DNA of 50,055 bases from Hyphomicrobiales bacterium (GCA_004144345.1 SEEL01000024.1:1-50055); one strand, 5' to 3'; positions 8,205 through 17,184 are shown, counted from the stretch's first letter. Numbers and translations are program-made. The notes: a model not told the origin generated them from the sequence alone.

Positions 8205-8693
8205 ATGACCGGGCCGAACAAAACCAACCTGCACGCGACCGGTCTCGTCCTCGGCAAGACCGGCTTGATTCTCCGGGGCCCGAGCGGCGCCGGCAAATCG
8301 CTGCTCGCTCTTGAGCTGCTCGACGAATGGGAAGCGCGCGGGCTTGGCGCCAAACTCGTCGCCGATGACCGCATCGATATCGAAGCGACAGCGTCCGGCC
8401 TCGTCATGCATGCCCCCAAGGCGATCGAGGGGCTCATCGAACTGCGCGGTCGCGGCATTGTGAACCGGCCGTTTGTTGCCCACGCGCCGCTGCATCTGGT
8501 GGTCGATCTGGTCGACGGCCTTGAGCGCATGGTCGAGGAGGATGCACTCGCAACCACGCTGCAGGGCGTTGTATTGGCGCGTTGCCCGGTGCCGCGTGCC
8601 GGCATTGTCGACAGCCGCCATCAAGTTCTGCTGATCCGTGAGGCTTTGCGTGCACTTAGCCCCAGTCAGCCCCGCGTCAAAAAAACCGCTTGA
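8205..8693 (+). CDS. hprK: HPr kinase/phosphorylase, C-terminal-domain-only form
   Basis: Phosphorylates and dephosphorylates the regulatory Ser of HPr. Only the catalytic domain is present (162 residues against about 310 in Gram-positive bacteria), as is usual in Alphaproteobacteria. It has Walker A GPSGAGKS (25-32), VADDRIDIE and the HprK signature ELRGRGIVN. The ATG lies 6 bp after chvG. Together with the EIIA and HPr genes it forms a regulatory PTS rather than a sugar transporter; no membrane EIIC is present and ptsP (enzyme I) is not in the window. No defect in catalytic residues is seen. Confidence 0.93.
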   Translation: MTGPNKTNLHATGLVLGKTGLILRGPSGAGKSLLALELLDEWEARGLGAKLVADDRIDIEATASGLVMHAPKAIEGLIELRGRGIVNRPFVAHAPLHLVVDLVDGLERMVEEDALATTLQGVVLARCPVPRAGIVDSRHQVLLIREALRALSPSQPRVKKTA

Positions 8694-8797
8694 ATCAAGG
8701 GAGTCGAGGGGCGAAGTTCCGTCCTGCTTTGGGCATCGGAACATCGTTATTTGCCGATGCACTACTCGTCCGCGGCGGACCTGTCTGGGGATAGTGT

Positions 8798-9196
8798 ATG
8801 ATCGGTCTGGTACTCGTGACGCACGGCGCACTTGCCGTCGAGTTCAAATCCGCTCTCGAACATGTGGTGGGTCCACAGGAGCAGGTCGAAACGATCTGCA
8901 TCGGCCCCGATGACGACATGGAAGCGCGGCGCGAAGACATCATCGCCGCCGTCGGCGCGGCCAATAGTGGCGATGGAGTCGTGATCCTCACGGACATGTT
9001 CGGCGGCACGCCGTCCAACCTCGCGATCTCGGTGATGAAGACCGTTGGCGCCGAAGTCATCGCCGGCATGAATCTGCCAATGCTGGTGAAGCTGGCGCGG
9101 GTGCGCGGCGATCTCGAGCTGAAGCCGGCCGTGACCATGGCCGCCGAGGCCGGGCGCAAATACATCAATGTCGCCAGCGAGTCGCTTGGCGGCTAG
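8798..9196 (+). CDS. PTS EIIA component, mannose/fructose-family type
   Basis: A 132-residue EIIA(Man) domain. It begins MIGLVLVTHGALA, with the phosphorylatable His9. GGDGVVILTDMFGGTPSN-like spacing (SGDGVVILTDMFGGTPSNLA) and the ending typical of the free-standing rhizobial EIIA (ManX/PtsL) follow. No transporter partner (EIIB/C/D) is present, so it probably receives phosphate from HPr and acts as a regulator. The 104-bp gap after hprK could hold a separate promoter, but the gene order hprK-EIIA-HPr is conserved across the order. Confidence 0.92.
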   Translation: MIGLVLVTHGALAVEFKSALEHVVGPQEQVETICIGPDDDMEARREDIIAAVGAANSGDGVVILTDMFGGTPSNLAISVMKTVGAEVIAGMNLPMLVKLARVRGDLELKPAVTMAAEAGRKYINVASESLGG

Positions 9197-9220
9197 CCGA
9201 TCCCGGCTTACATTCGCGAC

Positions 9221-9535
9221 ATGGATTCCGCCGTGAATGCCGGCCGCGCGCTGGCCCAGCAAATGACCATCGTCAACCGCAAGGGCCTCCACGCCCGCGC
9301 CTCGGCGCGCTTCGTGCGCACCGCCGAATGCTTCGATGCCGAGATCAAGGTAACGCGCGAAGGAACGACCGTTGCGGGCAATTCGATCATGGGCCTGATG
9401 ATGCTCGGCGCCGGACCGGGCTCGACCATCCTGGTGCAGGCCTCCGGCAAGCAGGCCCGCGAGGCGCTCGACGCCATCACCATCCTCGTCAACAACGGCT
9501 TCGACGAGGACAGCGACGGCGCCAGCGCGGAATAG
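9221..9535 (+). CDS. HPr phosphocarrier protein
   Basis: The central phosphocarrier of the PTS. His24 in NRKGLHARASARFV is the enzyme-I site. The GNSIMGLMMLGAG segment carries the regulatory Ser that HprK modifies. Its 104 residues include a 14-residue N-terminal extension before MTIVNRKG. ATG 9263 is a possible later start, but rhizobial HPr proteins also have an N-terminal leader, so 9221 is kept. The gene lies 24 bp after EIIA and is co-transcribed with hprK and EIIA. This is a regulatory system, probably linking nitrogen/carbon status to ChvG/ChvI and PckA. Confidence 0.93.
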   Translation: MDSAVNAGRALAQQMTIVNRKGLHARASARFVRTAECFDAEIKVTREGTTVAGNSIMGLMMLGAGPGSTILVQASGKQAREALDAITILVNNGFDEDSDGASAE

Positions 9536-9562
9536 CAGGGTCGATCGCCCGCCGCGCGGGAC

Positions 9563-9578
9563 ATAAAGCTTTCTTTAT
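9563..9578. promoter_or_regulatory. SahR-like operator upstream of ahcY
   Basis: The inverted repeat ATAAAG-N4-CTTTAT lies just upstream of the ahcY promoter -35 element. It resembles the TAAAG...CTTTA palindrome reported for SahR, the S-adenosylhomocysteine-responsive repressor of methionine-cycle genes in Proteobacteria. The repeat is seen; assignment to SahR is from memory of the motif and is not certain. Confidence 0.5.
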
Positions 9579-9585
9579 ATCCCCA

Positions 9586-9614
9586 TTGCCGGAACTGGGC
9601 GCCGCCTCTATAAG
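9586..9614 (+). promoter_or_regulatory. Candidate sigma-70 promoter of ahcY
   Basis: TTGCCG (9586-9591), a 17-bp spacer and TATAAG (9609-9614) sit about 30 bp before the ahcY ATG. The SahR-like palindrome lies immediately upstream. Confidence 0.5.
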
Positions 9615-9644
9615 GCGGGCAAACAGCCCTTCCGGAGACAGTTC

Positions 9645-11036
9645 ATGGCCGAATACGCCGTCAAAGACATTTCGCTCGCCGATTACGGCCGCAAGGAAAT
9701 CGGCATGGCCGAGATCGAGATGCCGGGCCTGATGGCGATCCGCGAGGAATATGCCGCCGCGCAGCCGCTGAAGGGCGCGCGCATTGCCGGCTCGCTCCAC
9801 ATGACCATCCAGACCGCCGTGCTGATCGAGACGCTGGTCGCGCTCGGCGCCGAAGTCCGTTGGGTCAGCTGCAACATCTTCTCGACCCAGGACCATGCCG
9901 CCGCCGCCATCGCGAAGGCCGGCATCGCGGTGTTCGCCCACAAGGGCGAGACGCTGGAAGAATACTGGGACTTCACCGACCGCATGATGGAATGGCCGGG
10001 CGGCCAGGCTCCCAACATGATCCTCGACGATGGCGGCGACGCCACCATGCTGGTGCTGACCGGCGCCAAGGCCGAGACCAATCCCTCGATCCTCGACAAG
10101 CCCGGCAATGAGGAAGAAGAGATCTTCTTCGCCACCATCAAGAAGCGCCTTGCCAAGGATCCGACCTTCTATTCGAAGATCCGCGCGGCCATCCGCGGCG
10201 TCTCGGAAGAGACCACCACGGGCGTGATGCGTCTCTACCAGCTGCATGAGAAGGGCGAACTGCCCTTCCCGGCCATCAACGTCAACGACAGCGTCACCAA
10301 GTCGAAGTTCGACAACAAGTACGGCACGCGTGAATCGCTGGTCGACGCGATCCGTCGCGGCACCGACGTGATGCTGGCCGGCAAGGTCGCGATCGTCTGC
10401 GGCTATGGCGATGTGGGCAAGGGCTCGGCGGCCTCGCTGCAGGGCGCTGGCGCCCGCGTGCTGGTCACTGAAGTCGATCCGATCTGCGCGCTGCAGGCGG
10501 CGATGGACGGCTTTGAAGTCGTGACGCTCGAAGAGGCGGCGCCGCGCGCCGATATCGTTGTGTCGGCGACCGGCAACAAGGACATCATCACCGTCGATGC
10601 CATGCGCGCCATGAAGGACATGGCGATCGTGTGCAACATCGGTCACTTCGACAATGAGATCGACGTCGCTGGCCTCCGCAACTTCAAGTGGACCAACGTC
10701 AAGCCGCAGGTCGATTTGGTAGAACTGAGTTCCGGCAAGCGCATCATCCTGCTGTCGGAAGGCCGCCTGGTGAACCTCGGCAATGCCACGGGCCATCCGA
10801 GCTTCGTGATGTCGGCGTCGTTCTCGAACCAGACGCTGGCGCAGATCGAGCTGTGGACCAACGGCAAGAACCTCGAGCACAAGGTGCACGTGCTGCCCAA
10901 GCGCCTCGACGAGAAGGTCGCCGAACTGCACCTGAGCAAGCTCGGCGCCAAGCTCACCAAGCTGACCAAGCAGCAGGCCGACTATATCGGCGTCTCGGAG
11001 AACGGCCCGTTCAAGGCCGAGCACTACCGCTACTGA
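9645..11036 (+). CDS. ahcY: Adenosylhomocysteinase
   Basis: Hydrolyses S-adenosyl-L-homocysteine to adenosine and homocysteine, removing the inhibitor of SAM methyltransferases; cytoplasmic, NAD-dependent. Its 463 residues include [17 protein letters not shown] (75-91), the NAD loop GYGDVGKG (253-260) and the C-terminal KAEHYRY tail that completes the partner's cofactor site. The insert near residues 148-190 is typical of the longer bacterial form. It has its own promoter and SahR-like operator and a terminator (11064-11100), so it is probably monocistronic despite following HPr. The position next to the PTS cluster is conserved in rhizobia. Confidence 0.97.
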   Translation: MAEYAVKDISLADYGRKEIGMAEIEMPGLMAIREEYAAAQPLKGARIAGSLHMTIQTAVLIETLVALGAEVRWVSCNIFSTQDHAAAAIAKAGIAVFAHKGETLEEYWDFTDRMMEWPGGQAPNMILDDGGDATMLVLTGAKAETNPSILDKPGNEEEEIFFATIKKRLAKDPTFYSKIRAAIRGVSEETTTGVMRLYQLHEKGELPFPAINVNDSVTKSKFDNKYGTRESLVDAIRRGTDVMLAGKVAIVCGYGDVGKGSAASLQGAGARVLVTEVDPICALQAAMDGFEVVTLEEAAPRADIVVSATGNKDIITVDAMRAMKDMAIVCNIGHFDNEIDVAGLRNFKWTNVKPQVDLVELSSGKRIILLSEGRLVNLGNATGHPSFVMSASFSNQTLAQIELWTNGKNLEHKVHVLPKRLDEKVAELHLSKLGAKLTKLTKQQADYIGVSENGPFKAEHYRY

Positions 11037-11063
11037 GCGCACGCTCCACGGACAGATCGTCGC

Positions 11064-11100
11064 AAGGCCCGCTTCGCAAGGAGCGGGCCTTGTCCATTTT
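11064..11100 (+). terminator. Terminator of ahcY
   Basis: A perfect 9-bp stem AAGGCCCGC (11064-11072)/GCGGGCCTT (11083-11091) lies 28 bp past the ahcY stop, with a weak T-tract (GTCCATTTT) after it. Confidence 0.7.
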
Positions 11101-11401
11101 CGTGGATGCCGCAGAAGCCCCGCACGCCGCCGTTAACCTTCGTTAACAAATCAGTCGTCATTAACCATTCGTTCACTGTTCGGACCGAGGTCAATCCCCT
11201 CTCGATTCGATTTGCCCGCTCTGCACACCCCGGCGACTCTTTTTCGAGATTCGACGCGTCGGTATGGTCAGGGTGATTCGGGCTCTCCGCTTTGGGCAAT
11301 CGCCATCGCGGATCGTGTTTGGGACGCCAGCGTTTTCCGGCGTTGAAGTGACCTGCGTTGCGGCAGGACTGTTGGCGAGTTTCAATCTTTGGGGTGACTG
11401 C
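11101..11401 (+). promoter_or_regulatory. DivL-like gene upstream region with CtrA-like and GANTC sites
   Basis: Between ahcY and the DivL-like start no gene is credible, although the frame of the kinase stays open from 11264. The region carries GTTAAC twice (11132-11137 and 11142-11147) and TTAACCAT (11161-11168), a motif associated with CtrA-regulated promoters. It also carries four GANTC sites (11204, 11235, 11248, 11275), with two more just inside the gene (11415, 11433). GANTC is the CcrM methylation target in Alphaproteobacteria. The sites are read directly; cell-cycle control is inferred. Confidence 0.5.
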
Positions 11402-13759
11402 ATGCGGCCGGACGGATTCCGGAGACGATTGGGATTCGCACTTGGTGGTGCGGCAACCCTGACGCTCCTCACCGCAGCGCCGGCACTCGCACAGGGCCTC
11501 TCCACGTCCAACCTCATGGGCGCCGTACCGCTGGCGATCGGCCTCGGCGCCGGTGCCTTCGGCCTTCTCGCTCTCGTGCTGGTCCGCCGCGCGGCGCGCG
11601 AGGGCCGCTCTGCGCAGAATCGCGCCGCTGGCCAGATCTCGACGCTGCGCGCCCTTGCCGACGATTACGAAGCGCTGCTGTCGGGCGCCGGTGAAGTCAC
11701 CATCGTCTGGTCCGGCAAGACCGTGCCGCGCTTCCTCGGCGCTGCCGCGTCCATCTTGCCGACCGGCCGCCGCATCGAAGGCGTGCTCGATTTTCCATCC
11801 TGGCTCAATCCGGCCGACGCCGCGACACTGGGGCAGAAAACGGCTGATCTGCGCAGCGGCGGACATGGCTTCGACATCGTGCTGATGACCCGCGACGGCC
11901 GGCGCGTCCGCGCCATGGGCTGGGCGCTTGGAGCCGGCGCCGCGCTCCGCCTCCGCCCCACCATCCAGCAGCCCGACGCGGTGCTCGCGCGCAGCAACGA
12001 GGTTGCAGCCGTCCTCGCGCATCTGCCCGATCCCGCCGTGCTGTTCGCCGCCGATGGCAGCCTCACGTTCGCCAACACTGCCTATCAGGCACTGTCGCGC
12101 GGCAGGAACATCGCGCCGGGCGACCTCGCGCAGATGGCTGGCCTCGACGCCGTCGACGTGGCCCTGCCGGTCGGCCGCGCCGTCTATCTGCGGCAGAAGC
12201 CAGCGGCGGCGCCGGTGCCGGTCCCTGCGCCCGCCAGCGACGGCCTCGCGCATCTGAGCGCCATCATTGATGCGCTCGCGACGCCCATCGCCATCTTCAA
12301 CGCCAATCGCGAACTGGTGCAGTCGAACCGCGCTTATGCTTCGCTGTGGCGGCTCGATCCGAAATGGCTGAAGCCGGGGATGGACGAGCGCGCCATCCTC
12401 GATCGCCTCCGCACCGACGGCATGCTGCCCGCCGAGCCCGACTACCAGGCGTGGCGCGCCAAGCACCTCCAGTCCTACACGCTCACCGCGCCACGCGAGA
12501 GCGAGCCCTGGCACCTGCCGGACGGCCGCACCGTGCAGGTGATCGCCGCACCCGCCGGCCCCAAGGGCGGCGTGATCTATGTGTTCGAGGACATCACCGA
12601 CCAGCTCAAGCTCAAGAGCCAGCATCGCACGCAACTCGACGTGCAACGCTCGACGCTCAACGCGCTCAGCGAGGGCGTCGCGGTGTTCGGCACCAATGGC
12701 CGTCTGACGCTCAGCAACCCGCGCCTGTCGACGCTGTGGAAGCTGCCGACCAATCTGCTCGAGACCAATCCGCATATCGACCAGATCATCGAGGCCGTGG
12801 CGCGCGCGCTGCCCGAGGATGGCCCGGGCCTCTGGCGCGACCTCAAGCGCGGCATCGTCGATCTCAATCCGACCCGCACCGACCAGCAGGGCCGCATCAC
12901 CCGCGCCGACGGGCGGATGCTCGATTTCGCCATGACCCGCCTGCCCGACGGGCAGACGATGATGACCTTCGTCGATGTCACCGAGAGCGCCAATTACCAG
13001 CGCGTGCTGACCGAGCGGAACGAAGCGCTGGTCACTGCCGACCGGCTGAAGGACGCGTTCGTCCAGAACGTCTCCTACGAACTGCGCTCGCCGCTCACCA
13101 ACATCATCGGCTTTGCCGATCTGCTCGCCTCGGAAGCGGTCGGGCCGCTCACCGACAAGCAGAAATCCTACACCGACTACATCCGCGCCTCTTCGGTGAC
13201 GCTGGGCGTGCTGATCGACAACATCCTCGATCTCGCCACCGTCGATGCCGGCATCGCCGACATGAAAACCGACCCGCAGGACGTGCAGGCGCTGATCGAC
13301 AAGGCGCGCGCCGGTCTCGCAGCCACCTTCCCCGATGTCGACGGCGAAGCGCCGCTCAACATCGAGGTTGAGATCCCCGAAGAGCTGCCGGTGCTCTATG
13401 CCGACGGCACGCGCATCGTGCAGGTGCTCTACAATCTGCTGTCGACCGCGGCGCGCTTCTCCGAGCCGGGCGGCAAGGTGAAGCTCAGCGTCATCGCGCG
13501 CGGCCAGCGCATGATCTTCACGGTCGAAGACGACGGCGCGCAGATGAACGAGGAAATGCGCGCCGCCCTCAGCGACCGCAGCGACAGTTCCCATGCCAGC
13601 GCGCGGCAGCGCGGCGCGGGCCTCGGCCTCGCCATCGTGCGGAGCTTTGTGCACCTCCATGGCGGCACCATCAGCGTCGAGCGGCGCGAGCCGCGCGGCA
13701 GCCGTGTCGTTGTGAGCCTGCCGCTCAATGCGGGCCTCGCCAGCACCGCCGCCGAATAG
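11402..13759 (+). CDS. divL: DivL-like PAS sensor with Tyr replacing the phospho-acceptor His
   Basis: A 785-residue membrane sensor. The ATG at 11402 (GGGGTGA upstream) starts a signal/TM segment (LGFALGGAATLTLLTAAPALA), and a second hydrophobic stretch (VPLAIGLGAGAFGLLALVLV) follows. PAS-like regions come next (for example around ALATPIAIFNANRELVQSN and LNALSEGVAVFGTNGRLTLSN). The DHp helix reads FVQNVSYELRSPLTNIIGF, with Tyr559 where kinases have His. The ATPase part is retained (LYNLLSTAARFSEPGG, EDDG, GAGLGLAIVRSF). Tyr at this site, multiple PAS domains and about 770 residues are the signature of Caulobacter DivL (Tyr550), which tunes the CckA-CtrA relay rather than acting as an ordinary kinase. 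The gene precedes tsaE by 36 bp. Confidence 0.85.
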   Translation: MRPDGFRRRLGFALGGAATLTLLTAAPALAQGLSTSNLMGAVPLAIGLGAGAFGLLALVLVRRAAREGRSAQNRAAGQISTLRALADDYEALLSGAGEVTIVWSGKTVPRFLGAAASILPTGRRIEGVLDFPSWLNPADAATLGQKTADLRSGGHGFDIVLMTRDGRRVRAMGWALGAGAALRLRPTIQQPDAVLARSNEVAAVLAHLPDPAVLFAADGSLTFANTAYQALSRGRNIAPGDLAQMAGLDAVDVALPVGRAVYLRQKPAAAPVPVPAPASDGLAHLSAIIDALATPIAIFNANRELVQSNRAYASLWRLDPKWLKPGMDERAILDRLRTDGMLPAEPDYQAWRAKHLQSYTLTAPRESEPWHLPDGRTVQVIAAPAGPKGGVIYVFEDITDQLKLKSQHRTQLDVQRSTLNALSEGVAVFGTNGRLTLSNPRLSTLWKLPTNLLETNPHIDQIIEAVARALPEDGPGLWRDLKRGIVDLNPTRTDQQGRITRADGRMLDFAMTRLPDGQTMMTFVDVTESANYQRVLTERNEALVTADRLKDAFVQNVSYELRSPLTNIIGFADLLASEAVGPLTDKQKSYTDYIRASSVTLGVLIDNILDLATVDAGIADMKTDPQDVQALIDKARAGLAATFPDVDGEAPLNIEVEIPEELPVLYADGTRIVQVLYNLLSTAARFSEPGGKVKLSVIARGQRMIFTVEDDGAQMNEEMRAALSDRSDSSHASARQRGAGLGLAIVRSFVHLHGGTISVERREPRGSRVVVSLPLNAGLASTAAE

Positions 13760-13795
13760 CTCGCCCCGCGCGCCTCGGAATGCTATCCAAACCGG

Positions 13796-14221
13796 ATGGG
13801 GACGGAGCGAATCTTCCTTGAAGACGACGGCGCCACGGCGCGGCTCGGCGCCGTGCTGGCGGCGACGCTGAAGCCCGGCGATCTGGTGCTGCTGTCGGGC
13901 GGCCTCGGCGCCGGCAAGACGGCGCTGGCGCGCGCGCTGATCCGCGCGCTGGTCGGCGATCCCGGCCTCGATGTGCCCTCGCCCAGCTTCGCGCTGGTGC
14001 AGCCCTATGAAGCGAACGGCGCGCCGCTGCTCCATGCCGATCTCTACCGCTTGCGCAGCGAGCGCGAGATCGACGAACTCGGCCTGTTTGACCGTGCCGA
14101 CGCGATTGTTCTCGTCGAATGGCCGGAACGCGCGCCGGAGCTCGCTTCGCTTGCGACGCTCGCCATCAGCCTCAACGTGCCCGCCGATGGCCGCGGCCGC
14201 ATCGCCGAGGTCACGCGTTGA
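13796..14221 (+). CDS. tsaE: TsaE, tRNA t6A-modification ATPase
   Basis: An essential ATPase of the TsaBDE complex that makes N6-threonylcarbamoyladenosine at position 37 of ANN-decoding tRNAs. The 141-residue protein has P-loop GGLGAGKTALARAL (about 36-49), PSPSFALVQPYE (the switch region), HADLYRL and VLVEWPER, all diagnostic. In many relatives tsaE is followed by (or fused to) an aminoglycoside-phosphotransferase-like gene and a nucleotidyltransferase (amgK/murU) before addB; here it runs directly into addB by a 4-bp TTGA overlap. The start ATG 13796 lies close after the DivL-like gene and may be coupled to it. Confidence 0.93.
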   Translation: MGTERIFLEDDGATARLGAVLAATLKPGDLVLLSGGLGAGKTALARALIRALVGDPGLDVPSPSFALVQPYEANGAPLLHADLYRLRSEREIDELGLFDRADAIVLVEWPERAPELASLATLAISLNVPADGRGRIAEVTR

Positions 14222-17184
14222 GCCGTCGCGGCCTCTACAGCATCGCGCCGCATGGCAAGTTTCTGGAGTTGCTCGCCGATCGCGTGCTCGACGGCACGCT
14301 GCTTGGGGGCTGGGACCAGAGCGGCCCGTTCTGGCTCAGCGACATCACCATCATCCTGCCGACGCGCCGCGCCCGCCTCGTGCTGGCCGACATCTTCGCC
14401 CGCCGCCTCGGCGGCGCGGCGCTGCTGCCCGATATCCGCACTTTCGGCAGTGAAGTCGCCGAGGAAGAGCCGTTCCTGCCGCCCATCGAACAACCGCCAA
14501 TGCCGGTGGCAGCGAGTGGTATCGAGCGCCGCCTGACGCTGTCGCGGCTGGTGCGCCAGTTCGCGCTCTCGGCGCAGGGTTTCGCCACGCCGCCCAACGC
14601 CGCCGAGGTGCTGACCCTCGCCGACTCGCTCGGCCAGCTGATCGACGACCTCATCATCGAGGGCGGCGATCTGAGCAAGCTCGATCCGCTGATGATCGGC
14701 GATCTCGCCGGCAACTGGCAGGACACGCACCGCTTCCTCGATGTTGCGCTCAAGGCGTGGCCGCAATTGCTCGAGTTCGGCGGCAAGGTCGATCTGGCCG
14801 CTGCGCGCAATGAGCGCCTGCGCCGCCAGGCCGAAACCGCGCCGCTGGTCTATGGCGAGCGCCCGGTGATCGCCGCCGGCTCCACGGGCTCGATTCCGGC
14901 GACCGCCAATCTGCTCAAGGCCATCGCCCAATTGCCGCGCGGCGCCATCGTGCTGCCGGGACTCGATACCAGCCTCAGCGCCCAGCAACATGAGATGCTG
15001 CTCGACGGCAAGAACACCGAGGGCCATCCGCAATATGTGCTGGCGCGCCTCTTGCGCAGTTTTGGCGCTGGCATTGCCGATGTCGAGGAACTGGCCGGCG
15101 ACGCCCCGCGCACGACCATCCTCCGCCACGCTTTGGCGCCGAGCGAGGAGACCTCGCATTGGACACGCGCGCACGACATGGTCGCGACCGATCTGGACGC
15201 GGCGCTCGCCGGTGTCTCGATACTCGCCGCGCCCAGCCTCGATATCGAAGCCCGCGCCATCGCGCTGGCGGCCCGGCAGGCGGTATATGACGGCCGCAGC
15301 GTCGGTATCATTTCGCGCGACCAGTCTCTGGCGCGCCGTATCGCGGCCGAGTTGAAGCGTCACGGCATCTTCGTCGACGATCCCGCTGGTGTACCGCTGT
15401 TCCAGTCCCGCACCGGCCGCCTCGTGCGGCAGGCCCTTGCGGTTGCCGTCGGCCGCTACGCACCGATCGACACCGTCGCGCTGCTGCGCAATGCCAGCGT
15501 GACGCTCGACATCGAGCGCAGCGACGTGATGCGGCAGGCCAACAGGCTCGATCTCAAGCTGCGCGGCACGCGCCCGCGCCAGGGGCTCGAGGGCCTGGTC
15601 GATCTCGCCAAGGATGACGACCACGCCCTGCGCGATGTGCTGACGCGGCTCGGCGCCGCGCTCGATTCGCTCTGCAAATTGCTCGAACAGGCTGAGATCG
15701 ACGCTGCCGCCCTCGCCATGGCGCTCGATGCGACGCTCACCGGCCTCGGCGCCGCCCCGGACCTGCCGGGCATGATCGAGTTCCGCGCCTGGGCGGCTGC
15801 CCTTGCCAGCGTCGGCGATCGCGGCGCCCCCTTCCCGCCCCGTATTCTCGACAGTGTGCTGTTCACGCTGATGGCCGGTGAGAAGACAGCGCCCGCGGAA
15901 CGCCGCCGCGACGACATCCACATCTGGGGCGAGCTCGAAGCCCGCCTGATGAGCCCCGATCTGATGATCCTTGCGGGCGTCAATGAGGACATCTGGCCCG
16001 GTCCAGCCGATCCCGGTCCGTGGCTCAGCCGCGGCATGCGCATCGCCATCGGCCTCGCGCCGCCCGAGCGGCAGCAGGGACAGGCGTCGCACGATTTCGA
16101 AATGGCGCTCGGCAATGCCGAAGTCATCGTCGCCTATGCCGAGCGCATCGGCACCTCGCCCGCCCTCGCCTCACGCCTCGTGCAGCGGCTCGATGCCTTT
16201 GCCGGCGACGCGCAGGCCAAGGCCATGCGGGCACGCGCGCAGCATTGGCTGACGAACGCGACGGCGCTCGACTATGCCGGCCGCCCCGTCCCGGCAAAGC
16301 GGCCGCTACCGACGCCGGTCGCGGCGCACCGGCCGCGCAATCTCTCGATCACCGAGATCGAGCCGCTGATGCGCTCGCCCTATGACATCTACGCCAAGAA
16401 GGTGCTGCGGCTGCAGCGCCTCGAGCCGCTCGGCGCGCAGCCCGACGCCAAGGAACGCGGCTCAATGATCCACAAGGTGTTCGAGCGCTTCGTGCTCGAA
16501 GGCCTTGGCTTCGCCGCGCCCGATGCGCTGGCCCGGCTCGACGCCATGGCCGAGGAAGAATTCGCCGGCCTCGATGCCATTGGCGAGCGCCGCGCCATCT
16601 GGCTCAGGCGCTTCAATCGCGCCGCGCAATTGTTCCTCGCCTATGAGCGCGAGCGCACCGGCCACGTCTCGGCACGCACGGCCGAGATCAAGGGCAGTTG
16701 GGTATTCCCCACGCTCGACAATTTCACGCTGGTGGGCAAGGCCGACCGCATCGATCAGCTCAGCGACGGCACGCTTGAGATCATCGACTTCAAGACCGGT
16801 GGTGTGCCGGCCTCCGGCGACATGCGCGATTTCGATGCGCCGCAACTGCTGCTCGAAGCGGCGATGGCGCGCGCCGGTGTGTTCCCCGGCATCGCGGCGC
16901 GCGACGCTTCTGCGCTCACCTACATCAAGATCGGCCTCGGCCCCGCCGCGTTCCAGATCACGCCCTTCCGCCTGCGCAAGGACATGCATCTGATGGAGGC
17001 CGTCGACGAGATCGAGCGCCGCCTGCAGCGCCATGTCGAGCGCTTCCTGATCCGCGACGATCTGCCGATGACGGCGCGCATCCGGCCGCGCGTCATCACC
17101 GGCCGCAAGCCCTATCCCGGCGACTATGATCATCTGGCGCGCGCCGATGAGTGGACGCTGACGGCGGGGGTGGACGATCCATGA
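14218..17184 (+). CDS. addB: AddB, subunit of the AddAB helicase-nuclease
   Basis: Partner of AddA in recombinational repair of double-strand breaks. The 988-residue protein carries a helicase-like N-terminus beginning TIILPTRRARLVLADIF. No Walker A motif is seen, as in other alphaproteobacterial AddB. A C-terminal PD-(D/E)XK nuclease carries GKADRID ... LEIIDFKTGG. I see a single cysteine (in SLCKLL), so the iron-sulfur cluster of Bacillus AddB must be absent. TTG 14218 is chosen because its TTGA overlaps the tsaE stop. The ATGA overlap with addA fixes the other end. The amgK/murU genes common upstream in relatives are missing. Confidence 0.92.
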   Translation: MSRRGLYSIAPHGKFLELLADRVLDGTLLGGWDQSGPFWLSDITIILPTRRARLVLADIFARRLGGAALLPDIRTFGSEVAEEEPFLPPIEQPPMPVAASGIERRLTLSRLVRQFALSAQGFATPPNAAEVLTLADSLGQLIDDLIIEGGDLSKLDPLMIGDLAGNWQDTHRFLDVALKAWPQLLEFGGKVDLAAARNERLRRQAETAPLVYGERPVIAAGSTGSIPATANLLKAIAQLPRGAIVLPGLDTSLSAQQHEMLLDGKNTEGHPQYVLARLLRSFGAGIADVEELAGDAPRTTILRHALAPSEETSHWTRAHDMVATDLDAALAGVSILAAPSLDIEARAIALAARQAVYDGRSVGIISRDQSLARRIAAELKRHGIFVDDPAGVPLFQSRTGRLVRQALAVAVGRYAPIDTVALLRNASVTLDIERSDVMRQANRLDLKLRGTRPRQGLEGLVDLAKDDDHALRDVLTRLGAALDSLCKLLEQAEIDAAALAMALDATLTGLGAAPDLPGMIEFRAWAAALASVGDRGAPFPPRILDSVLFTLMAGEKTAPAERRRDDIHIWGELEARLMSPDLMILAGVNEDIWPGPADPGPWLSRGMRIAIGLAPPERQQGQASHDFEMALGNAEVIVAYAERIGTSPALASRLVQRLDAFAGDAQAKAMRARAQHWLTNATALDYAGRPVPAKRPLPTPVAAHRPRNLSITEIEPLMRSPYDIYAKKVLRLQRLEPLGAQPDAKERGSMIHKVFERFVLEGLGFAAPDALARLDAMAEEEFAGLDAIGERRAIWLRRFNRAAQLFLAYERERTGHVSARTAEIKGSWVFPTLDNFTLVGKADRIDQLSDGTLEIIDFKTGGVPASGDMRDFDAPQLLLEAAMARAGVFPGIAARDASALTYIKIGLGPAAFQITPFRLRKDMHLMEAVDEIERRLQRHVERFLIRDDLPMTARIRPRVITGRKPYPGDYDHLARADEWTLTAGVDDP

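Noticed and set aside
9536-9644. A SAM or SAH riboswitch before ahcY
   Set aside because: The region is short and I see a palindrome plus promoter rather than the conserved riboswitch core; the palindrome better fits a protein operator.
11030-14035. A 1001-residue open frame antisense to the DivL-like and tsaE genes
   Set aside because: It is the kind of long antisense frame that GC-rich codon bias creates; it has low-complexity Arg/Glu/Gly composition and no recognisable domains, while the sense strand encodes clear PAS, kinase and TsaE motifs.
14044-16092. A 682-residue open frame antisense to addB
   Set aside because: Same artefact: no domain-like pattern, opposite to a strong AddB sequence.
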